A stretch of 64,000 nucleotides of DNA from Kroppenstedtia eburnea (GTDB lineage: Bacteria > Bacillota > Bacilli > Thermoactinomycetales > DSM-45169), in NCBI RefSeq assembly GCF_013282215.1, contig NZ_CP048103.1, positions 3,286,001 to 3,350,000 on the forward strand. The letters are read 5' to 3'. The translations under genes and the position numbers were made by a program. Positions 11,204 to 21,536 of this stretch are shown piece by piece. The notes under the pieces are model-generated. The model was not told the origin of the DNA. It ran no database searches and saw only the letters and a list, made by a program, of their open reading frames with translations. Each line of letters opens with the position of its first letter. The stretch's first letter is position 1.

Positions 11204-12385
11204 TCACTTGTTTTGCAGAACCGCCACTCCGGGGAGCGTTTTCCCTTCCATCAATTCCAGGGATGCACCGCCGCCGGTGGAGATATGACCCACCTGTTCC
11301 GCCAGACCTGATTTTTTGACGGCCGCCACCGAATCCCCGCCGCCGATGATGGTCATCCCCGTGCAGGTGGCGACTGCCCGGGCGACGGCAAAGGTGCCTT
11401 CGGCAAAGCGGTCGAATTCAAAGACACCCATGGGGCCGTTCCAGATCACCAATTTGGAGGCCCGGATCACATCGGCGAAGGCTTCCCGGGTTTTCGGACC
11501 GATATCCAATCCCATCGAGTCCCGGGGGATCGCCTCCACGTCGACCAGCTCTGCCGGGGCATCGGGAGCAAAGGATTTGGCCACTGCCGCATCCACAGGC
11601 AAAAGAAGGCGGACCCCTTTTTGTTCAGCCTTTTCCATAAAGGATTCAGCCAAATCGATCTTGTCCGGTTCAAGCAGGGACTGGCCGATCTCCAACCCTT
11701 TGGCTTTCAGGAAAGTGAAGGAGAGTCCGCCCCCGATGAGGAGATTGTCCACCTTATCCAACAGGTTGTCGATGACACCGATCTTGTCCTTCACTTTGGC
11801 CCCGCCGATGACCGCCGTAAAGGGACGGTCCGGATTTTGCAGAGCCCGCCCCAGGGTTTCCAGTTCCTGTTGCATCAGGAAACCGGCCACCGCCGGCAGA
11901 TGTTCGGCGATACCGGCCGTGGAGGCATGGGCCCGGTGGGCGGTGCCGAAGGCATCGTTCACATAGAGGTCGGCCAGCTTGGCAAAGGCCCGGGACAACT
12001 CCGGGTCATTTTTTTCTTCCCCGGGGCAGAAGCGGACGTTCTCCAGCAGAAGTACATCCCCCTCTTTCAATCCGGCGACCTCCTTCTCCACCTCTTCTCC
12101 CACTGTCTCATCGGTTTTGACCACCGATTGGCCCAGGAGTTGGGAGAGGCGCTCGGCGACGGGAGTGAGGCGTAACTCCTCCACCACCCTCCCGTTGGGC
12201 CTTCCCAAATGGCTGGCCAGAATCACCTTGGCCCCATGTTCCGTCAGATGGCGGATCGTCGGCAGAGCTGCCCGGATCCGGTTGTCATCGGTGATCCTCC
12301 CTTGATCCAGCGGCACATTGAAATCGACTCGGCAAAAGACGCGCTTTCCTCTGACATCCACATCCAGGATCGACAGCTTGTTCAT
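11204..12385 (-). CDS. pgk: Phosphoglycerate kinase
   Basis: The 393-residue two-domain kinase makes ATP from 1,3-bisphosphoglycerate. [10 protein letters not shown] and HLGRPNG bind substrate in the N-terminal half; the C-terminal half carries the nucleotide site with [12 protein letters not shown] and [10 protein letters not shown] strong GAGGAGGAAGACG site precedes the ATG. It is separated from gapA by 69 bases containing a hairpin (12412-12440). Confidence 0.97.
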   Translation of the reverse strand: MNKLSILDVDVRGKRVFCRVDFNVPLDQGRITDDNRIRAALPTIRHLTEHGAKVILASHLGRPNGRVVEELRLTPVAERLSQLLGQSVVKTDETVGEEVEKEVAGLKEGDVLLLENVRFCPGEEKNDPELSRAFAKLADLYVNDAFGTAHRAHASTAGIAEHLPAVAGFLMQQELETLGRALQNPDRPFTAVIGGAKVKDKIGVIDNLLDKVDNLLIGGGLSFTFLKAKGLEIGQSLLEPDKIDLAESFMEKAEQKGVRLLLPVDAAVAKSFAPDAPAELVDVEAIPRDSMGLDIGPKTREAFADVIRASKLVIWNGPMGVFEFDRFAEGTFAVARAVATCTGMTIIGGGDSVAAVKKSGLAEQVGHISTGGGASLELMEGKTLPGVAVLQNK

Positions 12386-12411
12386 CGTCTTCCTCCTCGA
12401 AAAGCATAGAG

Positions 12412-12440
12412 AAAGAGGAGAGTCTTTCTCTCTCCTCTCT
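12412..12440 (-). promoter_or_regulatory. Intercistronic hairpin between gapA and pgk
   Basis: On the minus strand AGAGGAGAG and CTCTCCTCT form a 9-bp stem followed by T/C-rich sequence. It is weak for a full terminator but could act as a partial terminator or mRNA 3'-stabiliser, raising gapA message over the downstream genes. Confidence 0.45.
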
Positions 12441-12454
12441 TTTTCTCCTTTATT

Positions 12455-14532
<2,078 letters not shown>

Positions 14533-14549
14533 GGTATCCTCCCGATAGG

Positions 14550-14583
14550 GACATAAAACGTCCCTCATGACAAAATCCGTCCC
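14550..14583 (-). promoter_or_regulatory. CggR operator (tandem repeat)
   Basis: The minus strand reads GGGAC-N6-TGTC, 4 bases, then GGGAC-N6-TGTC again. This is the direct-repeat operator known for CggR. The repeat period here is 19 bases, one fewer than in the B. subtilis operator as I remember it. It lies between promoter and cggR start, so CggR would act as a roadblock rather than by occluding polymerase. Confidence 0.85.
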
Positions 14584-14622
14584 AATTAGGTTAAAAAAAA
14601 GGAGACAGCATCATCCATCTCG

Positions 14623-14651
14623 ATTGTAGTCCATTTCGCTCCTCCTGACAA
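14623..14651 (-). promoter_or_regulatory. Promoter of the cggR-gapA operon
   Basis: Minus-strand TTGTCA (14646-14651), 17-bp spacer, TACAAT (14623-14628). Transcription would begin about 30 bases before the operator. Confidence 0.7.
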
Positions 14652-14699
14652 GGGGAACCGATGGAATCGGGCGGGTGCTCTCTCTGCACAGATGGTTTT

Positions 14700-16097
14700 T
14701 TATGAGTCGAACCTACGCCTCGCCTGGGAAGAAGTGATCCCCATCTCCTCCCGATATTTGGCGACGGTTCTGCGGGAGATGCGGATGCCCGCTTCCCGGA
14801 GCCGATCTGCAATCTTCTGGTCGGACAATGGTTTTCCCTTGTTCTCCCCTTTGATCAACTGCTCGATCCGCTCCTTAACACTGCGGGCGGATGTATTCCC
14901 CCCGCTCTGATTGGAGACACCGGAAGGAAAGAAAAACCGGAAGGGGAACAACCCCCGGGGCGTCTGGATGTATTTATGCCGGGTGGCCCGGCTCACCGTC
15001 GATTCGTGCAACTCCAGCTCTTCCGCCACTTCCCGCAGGGTCAGGGGTTTCAGGTGAGAGATCCCGTGTTCGAAAAAGTCCCGCTGCACTTGAATAATGG
15101 CCCTGCTGACCCGATACAGGGTGTTTCGCCGTTGCTCAATACTTTTTAACAACCACATGGCCGATTGAATCCGTTCCTTGATATAGGCGGCCGCTTGGTG
15201 GGCCCCTTCATTATTTTCACGAAGAATCCGTTCATACTGGGTACTGATCCCCAGACGGGGAATATAACCTTCATTCACCCATACTTCCCACTCTCCCTGC
15301 ACCTTTCCCACAGTCACATCGGGAAAGATGTAGCGGGGACTCTCTCCGTGGCAGGCGAGGCCGGGTTTGGGATTCAGTTTCCGGATCCGGTCGGCGGCTT
15401 CCTGAACTTCCACAGTGGTGCAATCCAAAGCCTTGGCCACTCTTTTCAATTTCCCCTCCGCCAAATCGTGCAGGTGAAAGCTCACGATGTTGAGGAGCAA
15501 AGGGGCGGGTTCTCCCTCCCGTTCCAGTTGGAGTGTCAGACATTCCGACAAGTTCCGGGCCCCCACACCTGCCGGATCCAAACCCTGGACCAACTTCAGA
15601 GAGTCGGCAAAGTCCTGCTCGGAGATATTGAAGCGCTTACATAATTGTTCAGCATTCAACCTCAAGTAACCGTCCTCATCCAGATTACCGATGATGTACC
15701 GGCAGATCTGATAAGTGCGGGTATCTATGGAGAGGTAGCGAAGTTGTTCTTCCAGAACTCCGGACAGACTGAGAGCCGAATCGGCGATTCGGTCCACCGG
15801 ATGTCCTTCTTCCTCGTCATGGGTGGAGGAGCTTCGTCCAAAAGTTCCGCCTCCTCTCATAAAAGCCCCCCAATCGGCCAACCGTTCCACACTTGCGGTC
15901 CCCACCGGCTCCGACTCCGCCATCCGGGGGGAGTCTTCCATTTCCAGCACCGGGTTTTCAATCGCCTGATCTTGTATATACTGTATAAGGTCCACTGCTG
16001 AAAGTTGAAGCACCTGGATCGCCTGGCGCAGTTCGGGGGTCATCACCAACTTCATCCGCTGATCCTGAACCAGTCCGTAACCCATGGATAAAGCCAT
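14700..16097 (-). CDS. rpoN: RNA polymerase sigma-54 factor (SigL/RpoN)
   Basis: The 465-residue factor directs transcription that needs AAA+ enhancer-binding activators. The start at 16097 (MALSMGYGLVQDQR) has GGAGGTGACGGAA before it. Region I (about 10-50) is Gln/Leu-rich (ELRQAIQVLQLSAVDLIQYI); the core-binding domain spans about 85-260; the DNA-binding part contains LREVAEELELHESTVSRATR and the RpoN box RRTVAKYREE near the C-terminus. B. subtilis sigL has the same position upstream of cggR. No sigma-54 activator gene or -24/-12 promoter was recognised in the window. Confidence 0.95.
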   Translation of the reverse strand: MALSMGYGLVQDQRMKLVMTPELRQAIQVLQLSAVDLIQYIQDQAIENPVLEMEDSPRMAESEPVGTASVERLADWGAFMRGGGTFGRSSSTHDEEEGHPVDRIADSALSLSGVLEEQLRYLSIDTRTYQICRYIIGNLDEDGYLRLNAEQLCKRFNISEQDFADSLKLVQGLDPAGVGARNLSECLTLQLEREGEPAPLLLNIVSFHLHDLAEGKLKRVAKALDCTTVEVQEAADRIRKLNPKPGLACHGESPRYIFPDVTVGKVQGEWEVWVNEGYIPRLGISTQYERILRENNEGAHQAAAYIKERIQSAMWLLKSIEQRRNTLYRVSRAIIQVQRDFFEHGISHLKPLTLREVAEELELHESTVSRATRHKYIQTPRGLFPFRFFFPSGVSNQSGGNTSARSVKERIEQLIKGENKGKPLSDQKIADRLREAGIRISRRTVAKYREEMGITSSQARRRFDS

Positions 16098-16387
16098 TTC
16101 CGTCACCTCCACGTGTTCCAGTATATGTGCATCTCTCCGCCTTGGATGCAACTTCTTGGCGGATTTCCTGATATCCAAAAGGAGGTTATTCGGTAATCTT
16201 AAGGTTTATTTTATCATAAGGGACCCTGTTTCCTCATCTCTTCAGACAACAGATTTCGAGGTTTTTCTTTACAGGCTGCCTCAGAGGCCGGCGCACAATT
16301 GCGACTATAACCAATTTCAATCAACCTCTTGCTTTTTCTGCGAGGCTTCGTTATAATGGTTTTTGTCGCTGGTTAATTAGTTTTTAT

Positions 16388-16462
16388 GCGCCTATAGCTC
16401 AGGGGATAGAGCACTGGTCTCCGGAACCAGGTGCCCAGGTTCGAATCCTGGTAGGCGCACCA
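16388..16462 (+). tRNA. tRNA-Arg (anticodon CCG)
   Basis: The 75-nt cloverleaf has acceptor GCGCCTA/TAGGCGC, anticodon stem CTGGT/ACCAG with loop CTCCGGA (anticodon CCG, reading CGG), T arm with GGTTCGAATCC, and encoded ACCA. It is followed within 6 bases by its own terminator. Confidence 0.95.
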
Positions 16463-16467
16463 AAAGA

Positions 16468-16500
16468 GACGGCAGCCATCGTGGGTTGCCGTTTTTCTTT
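16468..16500 (+). terminator. Terminator of tRNA-Arg
   Basis: A hairpin of ACGGCAGCC with GGTTGCCGT is followed by TTTTCTTTT. It insulates the tRNA from the clpP promoter. Confidence 0.8.
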
Positions 16501-16510
16501 TACACCTTGT

Positions 16511-16551
16511 CCTGACCTATCTTGACCTTAGGTTTTTGGCTGGGTTATGAT
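16511..16551 (+). promoter_or_regulatory. clpP promoter overlapped by a CtsR-like box
   Basis: TTGACC (16522-16527), 18-bp spacer and TATGAT (16546-16551) form the promoter. The minus strand at 16511-16527 reads GGTCAAG-ATA-GGTCAGG, close to the CtsR heptad repeat RGTCAAA-NAN-RGTCAAA (6/7 and 5/7 matches). The box overlaps the -35 element, where CtsR would block polymerase until heat stress. Confidence 0.65.
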
Positions 16552-16582
16552 GGGTATATGCTATCCCAGAGGAGGGACCGTG

Positions 16583-17167
16583 ATGAACCTGATTCCCTAT
16601 GTGGTTGAACAGACCAGTCGTGGCGAACGATCCTACGATATCTATTCCCGCCTGTTGAAAGACCGGATCATCTTCCTCGGCAGCGAGATCAATGACGCTG
16701 TGGCCAACACCATCGTGGCCCAGATGCTCTTCCTGCAGACCGAAGATCCCAACAAAGATATCCAGCTGTATATCAATTCACCGGGAGGATCCATCTCCGC
16801 CGGGTTTGCCATCTATGATACGATGCAGCACGTCAAGTGCGATATTCAGACCATCTGCATCGGAATGGCTGCCTCCATGGGCGCCTTCCTGCTTTCTTCC
16901 GGGACCAAGGGCAAACGGCTGGCCCTCCCCAACAGCGAAGTGATGATCCATCAACCCCTCGGCGGCGCCCAGGGACAGGCTTCCGACATCGAGATCAGCG
17001 CCAAGCGCATCCTGCGCATGCGGGACCGTCTCAATCAACTCCTCTCCGATCAGACCGGCCAACCCTTGAAGAAAATCCAACAGGATACCGACCGGGACCA
17101 CTTCATGTCGGCGGAGGACGCCAAGAAGTACGGGTTGATCGACAAGATCATCGAGCATCAAAAGTAA
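16583..17167 (+). CDS. clpP: ATP-dependent Clp protease proteolytic subunit
   Basis: The 194-residue serine peptidase forms the double-heptamer chamber fed by ClpX or ClpC. The start is the ATG of [19 protein letters not shown] behind GGAGGGACCGTG. Triad: Ser98 in GMAASMGA, His123 in MIHQPLGG, and Asp in DTDRDHFM. The substrate groove [11 protein letters not shown] is intact. It degrades tmRNA-tagged proteins among others. Single-gene unit between a CtsR-like promoter and a strong terminator. Confidence 0.97.
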   Translation: MNLIPYVVEQTSRGERSYDIYSRLLKDRIIFLGSEINDAVANTIVAQMLFLQTEDPNKDIQLYINSPGGSISAGFAIYDTMQHVKCDIQTICIGMAASMGAFLLSSGTKGKRLALPNSEVMIHQPLGGAQGQASDIEISAKRILRMRDRLNQLLSDQTGQPLKKIQQDTDRDHFMSAEDAKKYGLIDKIIEHQK

Positions 17168-17177
17168 CCTTTCCCGT

Positions 17178-17213
17178 AAGAGCCGCAGACCTGTGCAGGT
17201 CTGCGGCTCTTTC
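17178..17213 (+). terminator. Terminator of clpP
   Basis: A 14-bp perfect stem AGAGCCGCAGACCT / AGGTCTGCGGCTCT with a GTGC loop is followed by a short T run, 11 bases beyond the clpP stop. Confidence 0.85.
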
Positions 17214-17270
17214 ATGGAGAAAATTCCCTGATCTCAGATTATAATTCAAAATAGCCACGGAGGTGAGACT

Positions 17271-17396
17271 ATGAACAAGCCCCTTAAAATCACATTGCTG
17301 ATCATCGGAATCTCCCTGCTGATCCTCGTATTGTTTATCGTCGGCTCGATGTTTTTTTTCGATTGGGTGATGAATCAGATGGGAACGGAGCAGTGA
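17271..17396 (+). CDS. 41-residue membrane micro-protein
   Basis: ATG at 17271 has GGAGGTGAGACT directly before it, an excellent ribosome site. The peptide has a basic start (MNKPLKI), one hydrophobic helix (about 7-30, rich in Leu/Ile/Phe) and a short polar end (DWVMNQMGTEQ). It should be a single-pass membrane peptide. I do not recognise a family; the support is the ribosome site, its setting between two terminators, and the membrane-type composition. Confidence 0.5.
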   Translation: MNKPLKITLLIIGISLLILVLFIVGSMFFFDWVMNQMGTEQ

Positions 17397-17399
17397 CAG

Positions 17400-17422
17400 G
17401 GGTCCCCCGAGGGGTTTTTTTC
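17400..17422 (+). terminator. Terminator after the 41-residue gene
   Basis: CCCC-CGA-GGGG within a GC-rich stem is followed by seven T residues, 4 bases after the stop codon. Confidence 0.6.
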
Positions 17423-17535
17423 TTCCTGAAATTCATAAAAAGTTAACCTCTCCTCCCCCCACATCCAGCCGAACCAGGTTAAGATAAAGATGAAGGCTGC
17501 GGGAATTTCAGTTGCTCCAGGGAGGTGCCTTCACG

Positions 17536-17634
17536 ATGAACTCTTTTGACAGACAGGATCGAATTTTGTTTTGGGTCTCTGTTTCGGTCGGTTTGGTGAT
17601 GCTCCTCTCCCTTGTGGGCCGGTTTTTCCGCTGA
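17536..17634 (+). CDS. 32-residue membrane micro-protein
   Basis: ATG at 17536 lies 9 bases after GGAGGTG. The sequence MNSFDRQDRILFWVSVSVGL continues as a hydrophobic helix and ends RFFR: a charged amphipathic start, a single membrane helix and a basic end. No family is recognised. Small size keeps confidence modest. Confidence 0.4.
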   Translation: MNSFDRQDRILFWVSVSVGLVMLLSLVGRFFR

Positions 17635-17802
17635 TGCTCAACTGTGGCCCCACAGGTTTGCGTATCTTCCGTCAATCTGTGGATCCCCCATGGTGATCGG
17701 CTTTTTCGCTGTTTTTTTACCGAATTTTTAATTGCCTTTATACAGCTTTATATGATACGCTAACCTCGGGTAAGCGATGGGCATGCTGAGGAGGGACATG
17801 CT

Positions 17803-18513
17803 TTGAGGACTGCCGCGCTCACGTTGATGCTACTCTTGTTGACCTTCACGGCAGCACCCTTCGCTTTCGCTGAAACTCCCCAGGAGACTGCTGCCCTCCA
17901 AGCCGTCTATACTGTCAAGGACGGCAAACACCAGGTGGAAGTCGCCCTTCCCGAGGCGACTCAACCCCGTGGGAGCTGGTTCACCACGCTGAACGGAAGT
18001 GATGAACAAAGCTCACCTGAAGACGCCGGATTGAAAAAATTCACCGCCGAATACGACGACCTGGTACCGGGAAGAAACTATCAGGTCATCGCCGTGTTCT
18101 ACGGAAAAGATGGCGAACGACCCGTCGATCTGAACGGCTGTTTCCAACTCCAGGCCCGGGATGCCACCTCTGCAACAGATCCGATCCAATTGAAAGATTG
18201 CGGATTTGACAAAATTGCGGAACAGGCCAAAAAATCAGACGCCGCGAAAGCCGCCGGGACGACTCCGGTGGATGATCAGGCTACACCCTCGGGTGACGGA
18301 AACACCGACAACTCCGGGAATTCGGAACAGGGTACCTCTTCCGACGAAGAAGAGACCGGAACCCTGCACCACATGAACAGCGGCCAAAAGGAGTCAGGGG
18401 GACCAATGCCGGAAACCGCCGTTGACGCTTCCCCTGCCCTGCTCGGATTACAACTGTTCCTGTTGGGATGTGCCCTTTTGGGCTTCCGTTCTCTGCGTCA
18501 ACCGGGCAATTAA
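17803..18513 (+). CDS. Secreted protein with sortase-like C-terminal anchor
   Basis: The 236-residue product starts at TTG behind GAGGAGGG; the nearby ATG runs into a stop after two codons. Residues 1-24 are a signal peptide (cleavage near AFA-ET). About 30-125 form a beta-rich domain (AVYTVKDGKHQVEVALPEA, NYQVIAVFYGKDGERPVDL) with two cysteines. A Ser/Asp/Thr/Gly-rich linker (150-195) leads to MPETA, a hydrophobic helix (about 208-228) and a basic end (RSLRQPGN). That order resembles a sortase signal, LPxTA-like but with Met in place of Leu. The beta domain could be a NEAT-like or Ig-like fold; I cannot assign it. Confidence 0.6.
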   Translation: MRTAALTLMLLLLTFTAAPFAFAETPQETAALQAVYTVKDGKHQVEVALPEATQPRGSWFTTLNGSDEQSSPEDAGLKKFTAEYDDLVPGRNYQVIAVFYGKDGERPVDLNGCFQLQARDATSATDPIQLKDCGFDKIAEQAKKSDAAKAAGTTPVDDQATPSGDGNTDNSGNSEQGTSSDEEETGTLHHMNSGQKESGGPMPETAVDASPALLGLQLFLLGCALLGFRSLRQPGN

Positions 18514-18699
18514 GACGACGGATGATCCGGCAGTCTCCACAGCAGATGACCGTGCCTTTCCGGGTTGAGAAGGGTTTCGGCGGAAGCGGTAGCGGTGTCA
18601 CCGTACACCATTCACACATTCATTGACGGAATCTGGTTGAAAGAACCCAGTGACATCATCTCTACCGAAATTTGAATACTTAAACGCCCATCCACCCGC

Positions 18700-18728
18700 A
18701 GACAGACCGATCCTGGTCTGTCTTTTTT
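18700..18728 (+). terminator. Intrinsic terminator
   Basis: AGACAGACC and TGGTCTGTCT form a stem followed by TTTTTT. It is the first strong terminator after the secreted-protein gene ending at 18513; the 187 bases between carry no convincing gene. Confidence 0.75.
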
Positions 18729-18755
18729 CATTGAATGTATCTAATCCAAAAGATC

Positions 18756-18943
18756 TTGAAGCATTGTGAAAAAGCCATTCATACCCATAGGGCACAAGTC
18801 TCGCCAAGGTTACTCCGTTCCCGGTCTCGCTAGGTAGGGAGGGTTGGGTTTCACATGGAGTGATTTTGGATCGTAAGAACAACGAAAACGGAATGTGAAA
18901 CCCAACCCCGACCGCCTTCAAACGCACTAAATCACAGCTTCTA
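18756..18943 (-). repeat. Type-A dispersed MITE-like element, copy 1
   Basis: The element lies in minus orientation. Its ends are imperfect inverted repeats (GAAGCATTGTGAAAAAG on one side, ATCACAGCTTCTA on the other). Inside is an inverted repeat, gggttgggtttcacat and atgtgaaacccaaccc, and one partial copy of the tag-like segment with gcgagaccggg. It encodes no protein. 188 bp. Confidence 0.75.
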
Positions 18944-19087
18944 GAGGGTTTTCTTCCTTATCAGTTGATTTTTTTTAATTGAAATATTCTGCCCAAGTTG
19001 ACTCCCCCGCCTCGGCGGGGTCTTATCCAACTCGATCCCGATCGATTCAGAAAGCGCTGAGGTGGCAGTAGACCAAAGGGTGAGTGA

Positions 19088-19177
19088 ATGATGTCACATA
19101 AAAACAACTTTTCGTCTATTGAAACAGCTCGGAACCCGTCGTATCATAAGATCAAGAAGGCCAAGACCTTTAGATAG
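19088..19177 (+). CDS. Possible 29-residue basic peptide
   Basis: ATG-ATG at 19088 follows AAAGGGTGAGTGA. The peptide (MMSHKNNFSSIETARNPSYH, then a Lys-rich end) is polar and basic, with no signal or membrane segment. A GC-rich hairpin lies 23 bases downstream. Only the ribosome site and terminator support it; it may be chance. Confidence 0.25.
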   Translation: MMSHKNNFSSIETARNPSYHKIKKAKTFR

Positions 19178-19199
19178 AGACAGAGATCAGACCAAGACA

Positions 19200-19230
19200 G
19201 AGCGCCGGTCCTCCTGAAGGGCCGGCGCTC
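19200..19230. terminator. Hairpin between the small frame and crh
   Basis: GAGCGCCGGTCC and GGGCCGGCGCTC form a 12-bp stem with one wobble pair. Neither strand has a clear T run, but its place 22 bases past the crh stop suggests it ends the rapZ-yvcK-whiA-crh transcript. Confidence 0.5.
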
Positions 19231-19252
19231 CTGTTGTGATCGGAATCGATTG

Positions 19253-19513
19253 TTACAGATCCTCCTTGCTGACAATGGCGGCCAGGGCTTCAATCGCTTG
19301 CTCCGCATCGGAACCCTCGGCGGAAATGGTGATCTCCGAACCGTGGGCAACCGCCAGGCTCATAATCCCCATGATACTTTTGGCATTCACTTTTTTATTG
19401 TTTTTGCTGACAAAGACCTCGGAGCTGTACTTATTGGCCTCCTGGACGAACAGAGCTGCGGGGCGGGCATGGAGCCCGGTTTTCAGGTTGACGGTGACAT
19501 TTTTTTCTGTCAT
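19253..19513 (-). CDS. crh: HPr-like phosphocarrier at the crh locus (keeps His15)
   Basis: The 86-residue protein has the HPr fold. GLHARPAALFVQEANKYSS places a histidine at position 15, and KKVNAKSIMGIMSLAV places the regulatory serine at 46. It follows whiA exactly where B. subtilis has crh. Bacillus Crh carries Gln at 15 and so cannot take phosphate from enzyme I; this protein has both the EI-phosphorylatable His and the HPr-kinase Ser. It may act as PTS carrier, as CcpA cofactor, or both. The name crh reflects position only. HPr kinase is encoded at 53769-54704. Confidence 0.88.
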   Translation of the reverse strand: MTEKNVTVNLKTGLHARPAALFVQEANKYSSEVFVSKNNKKVNAKSIMGIMSLAVAHGSEITISAEGSDAEQAIEALAAIVSKEDL

Positions 19514-19552
19514 GGATCATCCCTCCATGGAATGTATGATATTTGGGCTGGG

Positions 19553-20503
19553 TCACAATGTATGATCCGTGGATCCAACTCTCAACTTTTGCGCGATTTC
19601 CTCCAGCTTACGGAGCCGGTGGTTGATCGCCGATTTGCTCACCTTTCGTCCCGGAAGCATCTGGCCCAGTTCCGTCAGCGAGATTTCCGGATGGCTCAGC
19701 CGGGTCTCGGCCACTTCCCTGAGACGGTCCGGCAATTGATCCAGGCCAATTTCCCTGTCGATCAGCCGGATATTTTCCACCTGTCGCATCGCGGCCTGAA
19801 TCGTTTTGTTCAGGTTGGCCGTTTCGCAATTGACGAGCCGGTTGACGGAGTTTCGCATATCCTTCAGGATCCGGACATCCTCAAACCGGAACAAGGTGTG
19901 ATGGGCACCGATAATATTCAGGAATTCGCCGATTTTATCCCCCTCTTTGAGATAAACGACAAAGCCTTTTTTTCGTTCGATCCATTTTGCATGAAGATGA
20001 TACCGGTTCATCAGGGAACATAATTCTTCACTGTGATCCTGATATGTGGAGACAATCTCCAGGTGATAAGAGCCGCTGTCCGGATTGTTGACTGAACCAC
20101 CGGCCAGAAAGGCCCCCCGTAAATAAGATCTCACACAGCATTCCTCTGCCGTCAACCCGGGATCAATCCCACTGATCCGTTTCATCCCCTCCCCCAGGAT
20201 TCGCAAATCCCGGAGAATCTCTTCCGCTTCCTTGGACAGACGTACCGCATAGGTATTGTTCTTCTTTAACCTGACCTTCTTGCGCACGAACACTTCCGGC
20301 TGCACTTGGTACAGTTCCTTGATCAGAGAGTAGGTGCGACGGGCGATGGCATTGTTCTCAGTGGTGAATTCAAGACCGATCCGACCGTTTCCGATCTGAA
20401 CCGTTCCATTCATCCTCACCAATGCCGACAACTCGGCCCGCCGGCAACAACATGGGGAATCGATGCGGGTCAGTTCCTGTTTGGTGGCGGATGCAAAGGA
20501 CAT
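19553..20503 (-). CDS. whiA: DNA-binding protein WhiA
   Basis: The 316-residue protein has an N-terminal homing-endonuclease-like fold (about 1-200, including [20 protein letters not shown], a LAGLIDADG-type segment without nuclease residues) and a C-terminal helix-turn-helix ([25 protein letters not shown]). In Firmicutes WhiA (YvcL) affects cell division and chromosome segregation. It follows yvcK by 42 bases in the conserved rapZ-yvcK-whiA-crh cluster. Confidence 0.95.
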   Translation of the reverse strand: MSFASATKQELTRIDSPCCCRRAELSALVRMNGTVQIGNGRIGLEFTTENNAIARRTYSLIKELYQVQPEVFVRKKVRLKKNNTYAVRLSKEAEEILRDLRILGEGMKRISGIDPGLTAEECCVRSYLRGAFLAGGSVNNPDSGSYHLEIVSTYQDHSEELCSLMNRYHLHAKWIERKKGFVVYLKEGDKIGEFLNIIGAHHTLFRFEDVRILKDMRNSVNRLVNCETANLNKTIQAAMRQVENIRLIDREIGLDQLPDRLREVAETRLSHPEISLTELGQMLPGRKVSKSAINHRLRKLEEIAQKLRVGSTDHTL

Positions 20504-20545
20504 CCTCCATCACTTCCTTCATCCTCTGTCACGACCCTTCGCCCC

Positions 20546-21523
20546 TTATTCCTGAACCAGACGACGAACCCAGCGATTCAATTTGGCGGCATCGTGTCGG
20601 ACCACCTGTTGAAATTGCATCAGATCATCCGCAATCACCTGACAACCAAATTCCTGCAAACGTTCCACATCGGCCCGGACCATATAGGATCCTTCCAGGG
20701 CGTAACGTTCTTGAATGGAAGCCGGGGGGATTTCCTTGTTTACAATCACCACATCAAAAAAATCCTCCCCCACATGATCCTGAATGGCGGTCACATGATC
20801 TGCCGCGGTGTAGTGATCCGTCTCCCCCGCCTGGGTCATGACATTGCAGATGTATATTTTTTTTGCTTTGGACTGGCGGATGGCGTCTGCCATCCCTTTC
20901 ACCAACAGATTGGGCAGGATGCTGGTGTATAAGCTGCCGGGGCCGATGATGATCCCATCGGCCGCCTCAATCGCCTGCAAGGCCTCCGGCAACGGATGGG
21001 CCACCTCCGGCTTCAGAAAGACACGCCGGATCTTTCCACCCGCTTGGGGAATGCGTGACTCTCCCTCCACCACGCTCCCGTCTTCCATAACCGCACACAG
21101 GTTCACTTCCTCCCCTGTGGAGGGAAGAACCTGACCACGGACAGCCAACACCCCGCTCATATACTGAATGGCATGATTGAAATCTCCGGTGATATCTTTT
21201 AAAGCTGCAATCATCAGGTTTCCGAGGTTGTGACCGGCCAAGCCATTTCCATTTTGAAAGCGGTATTGCAACACCTGTTCCAGCAAAGGTTCCGTATCCG
21301 CCAGAGCCACCATCACATTGCGTATATCCCCGGGTGGGGGCATCTGCAGATCATTCCGGATCCGGCCGGAGCTGCCGCCGTCATCGGCGACGGTGACAAT
21401 GGCTGTGATCTCCATGGGAAGTTCCTTCAACCCACGCAACATCACGGACAGGCCGGTTCCTCCTCCCACCACCACGATACGCCGTTTTTGATGACAGGCT
21501 TCCTTTGTTTTCATGGTGGACAC
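20546..21523 (-). CDS. yvcK: Gluconeogenesis / cell-envelope factor YvcK (GlmR)
   Basis: The 325-residue CofD-like protein opens with a nucleotide-sugar-binding Rossmann motif VVVGGGTGLSVMLRGLK, then VTVADDGGSSGRIR and PPPGDIRNVMVALA. GlmR/YvcK binds UDP-GlcNAc and steers carbon into amino sugars, and is needed on gluconeogenic substrates in B. subtilis. It lies 13 bases after rapZ. Confidence 0.95.
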   Translation of the reverse strand: MSTMKTKEACHQKRRIVVVGGGTGLSVMLRGLKELPMEITAIVTVADDGGSSGRIRNDLQMPPPGDIRNVMVALADTEPLLEQVLQYRFQNGNGLAGHNLGNLMIAALKDITGDFNHAIQYMSGVLAVRGQVLPSTGEEVNLCAVMEDGSVVEGESRIPQAGGKIRRVFLKPEVAHPLPEALQAIEAADGIIIGPGSLYTSILPNLLVKGMADAIRQSKAKKIYICNVMTQAGETDHYTAADHVTAIQDHVGEDFFDVVIVNKEIPPASIQERYALEGSYMVRADVERLQEFGCQVIADDLMQFQQVVRHDAAKLNRWVRRLVQE

Positions 21524-21536
21524 CTCTTATTCTCTG

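Noticed and set aside
18546-18626. A 26-codon frame after the secreted-protein gene
   Set aside because: No Shine-Dalgarno sequence and no other support.
19046-19062. agaaagcgctga as a CcpA cre site
   Set aside because: Only part of the cre consensus matches and the nearest gene is a doubtful small frame.
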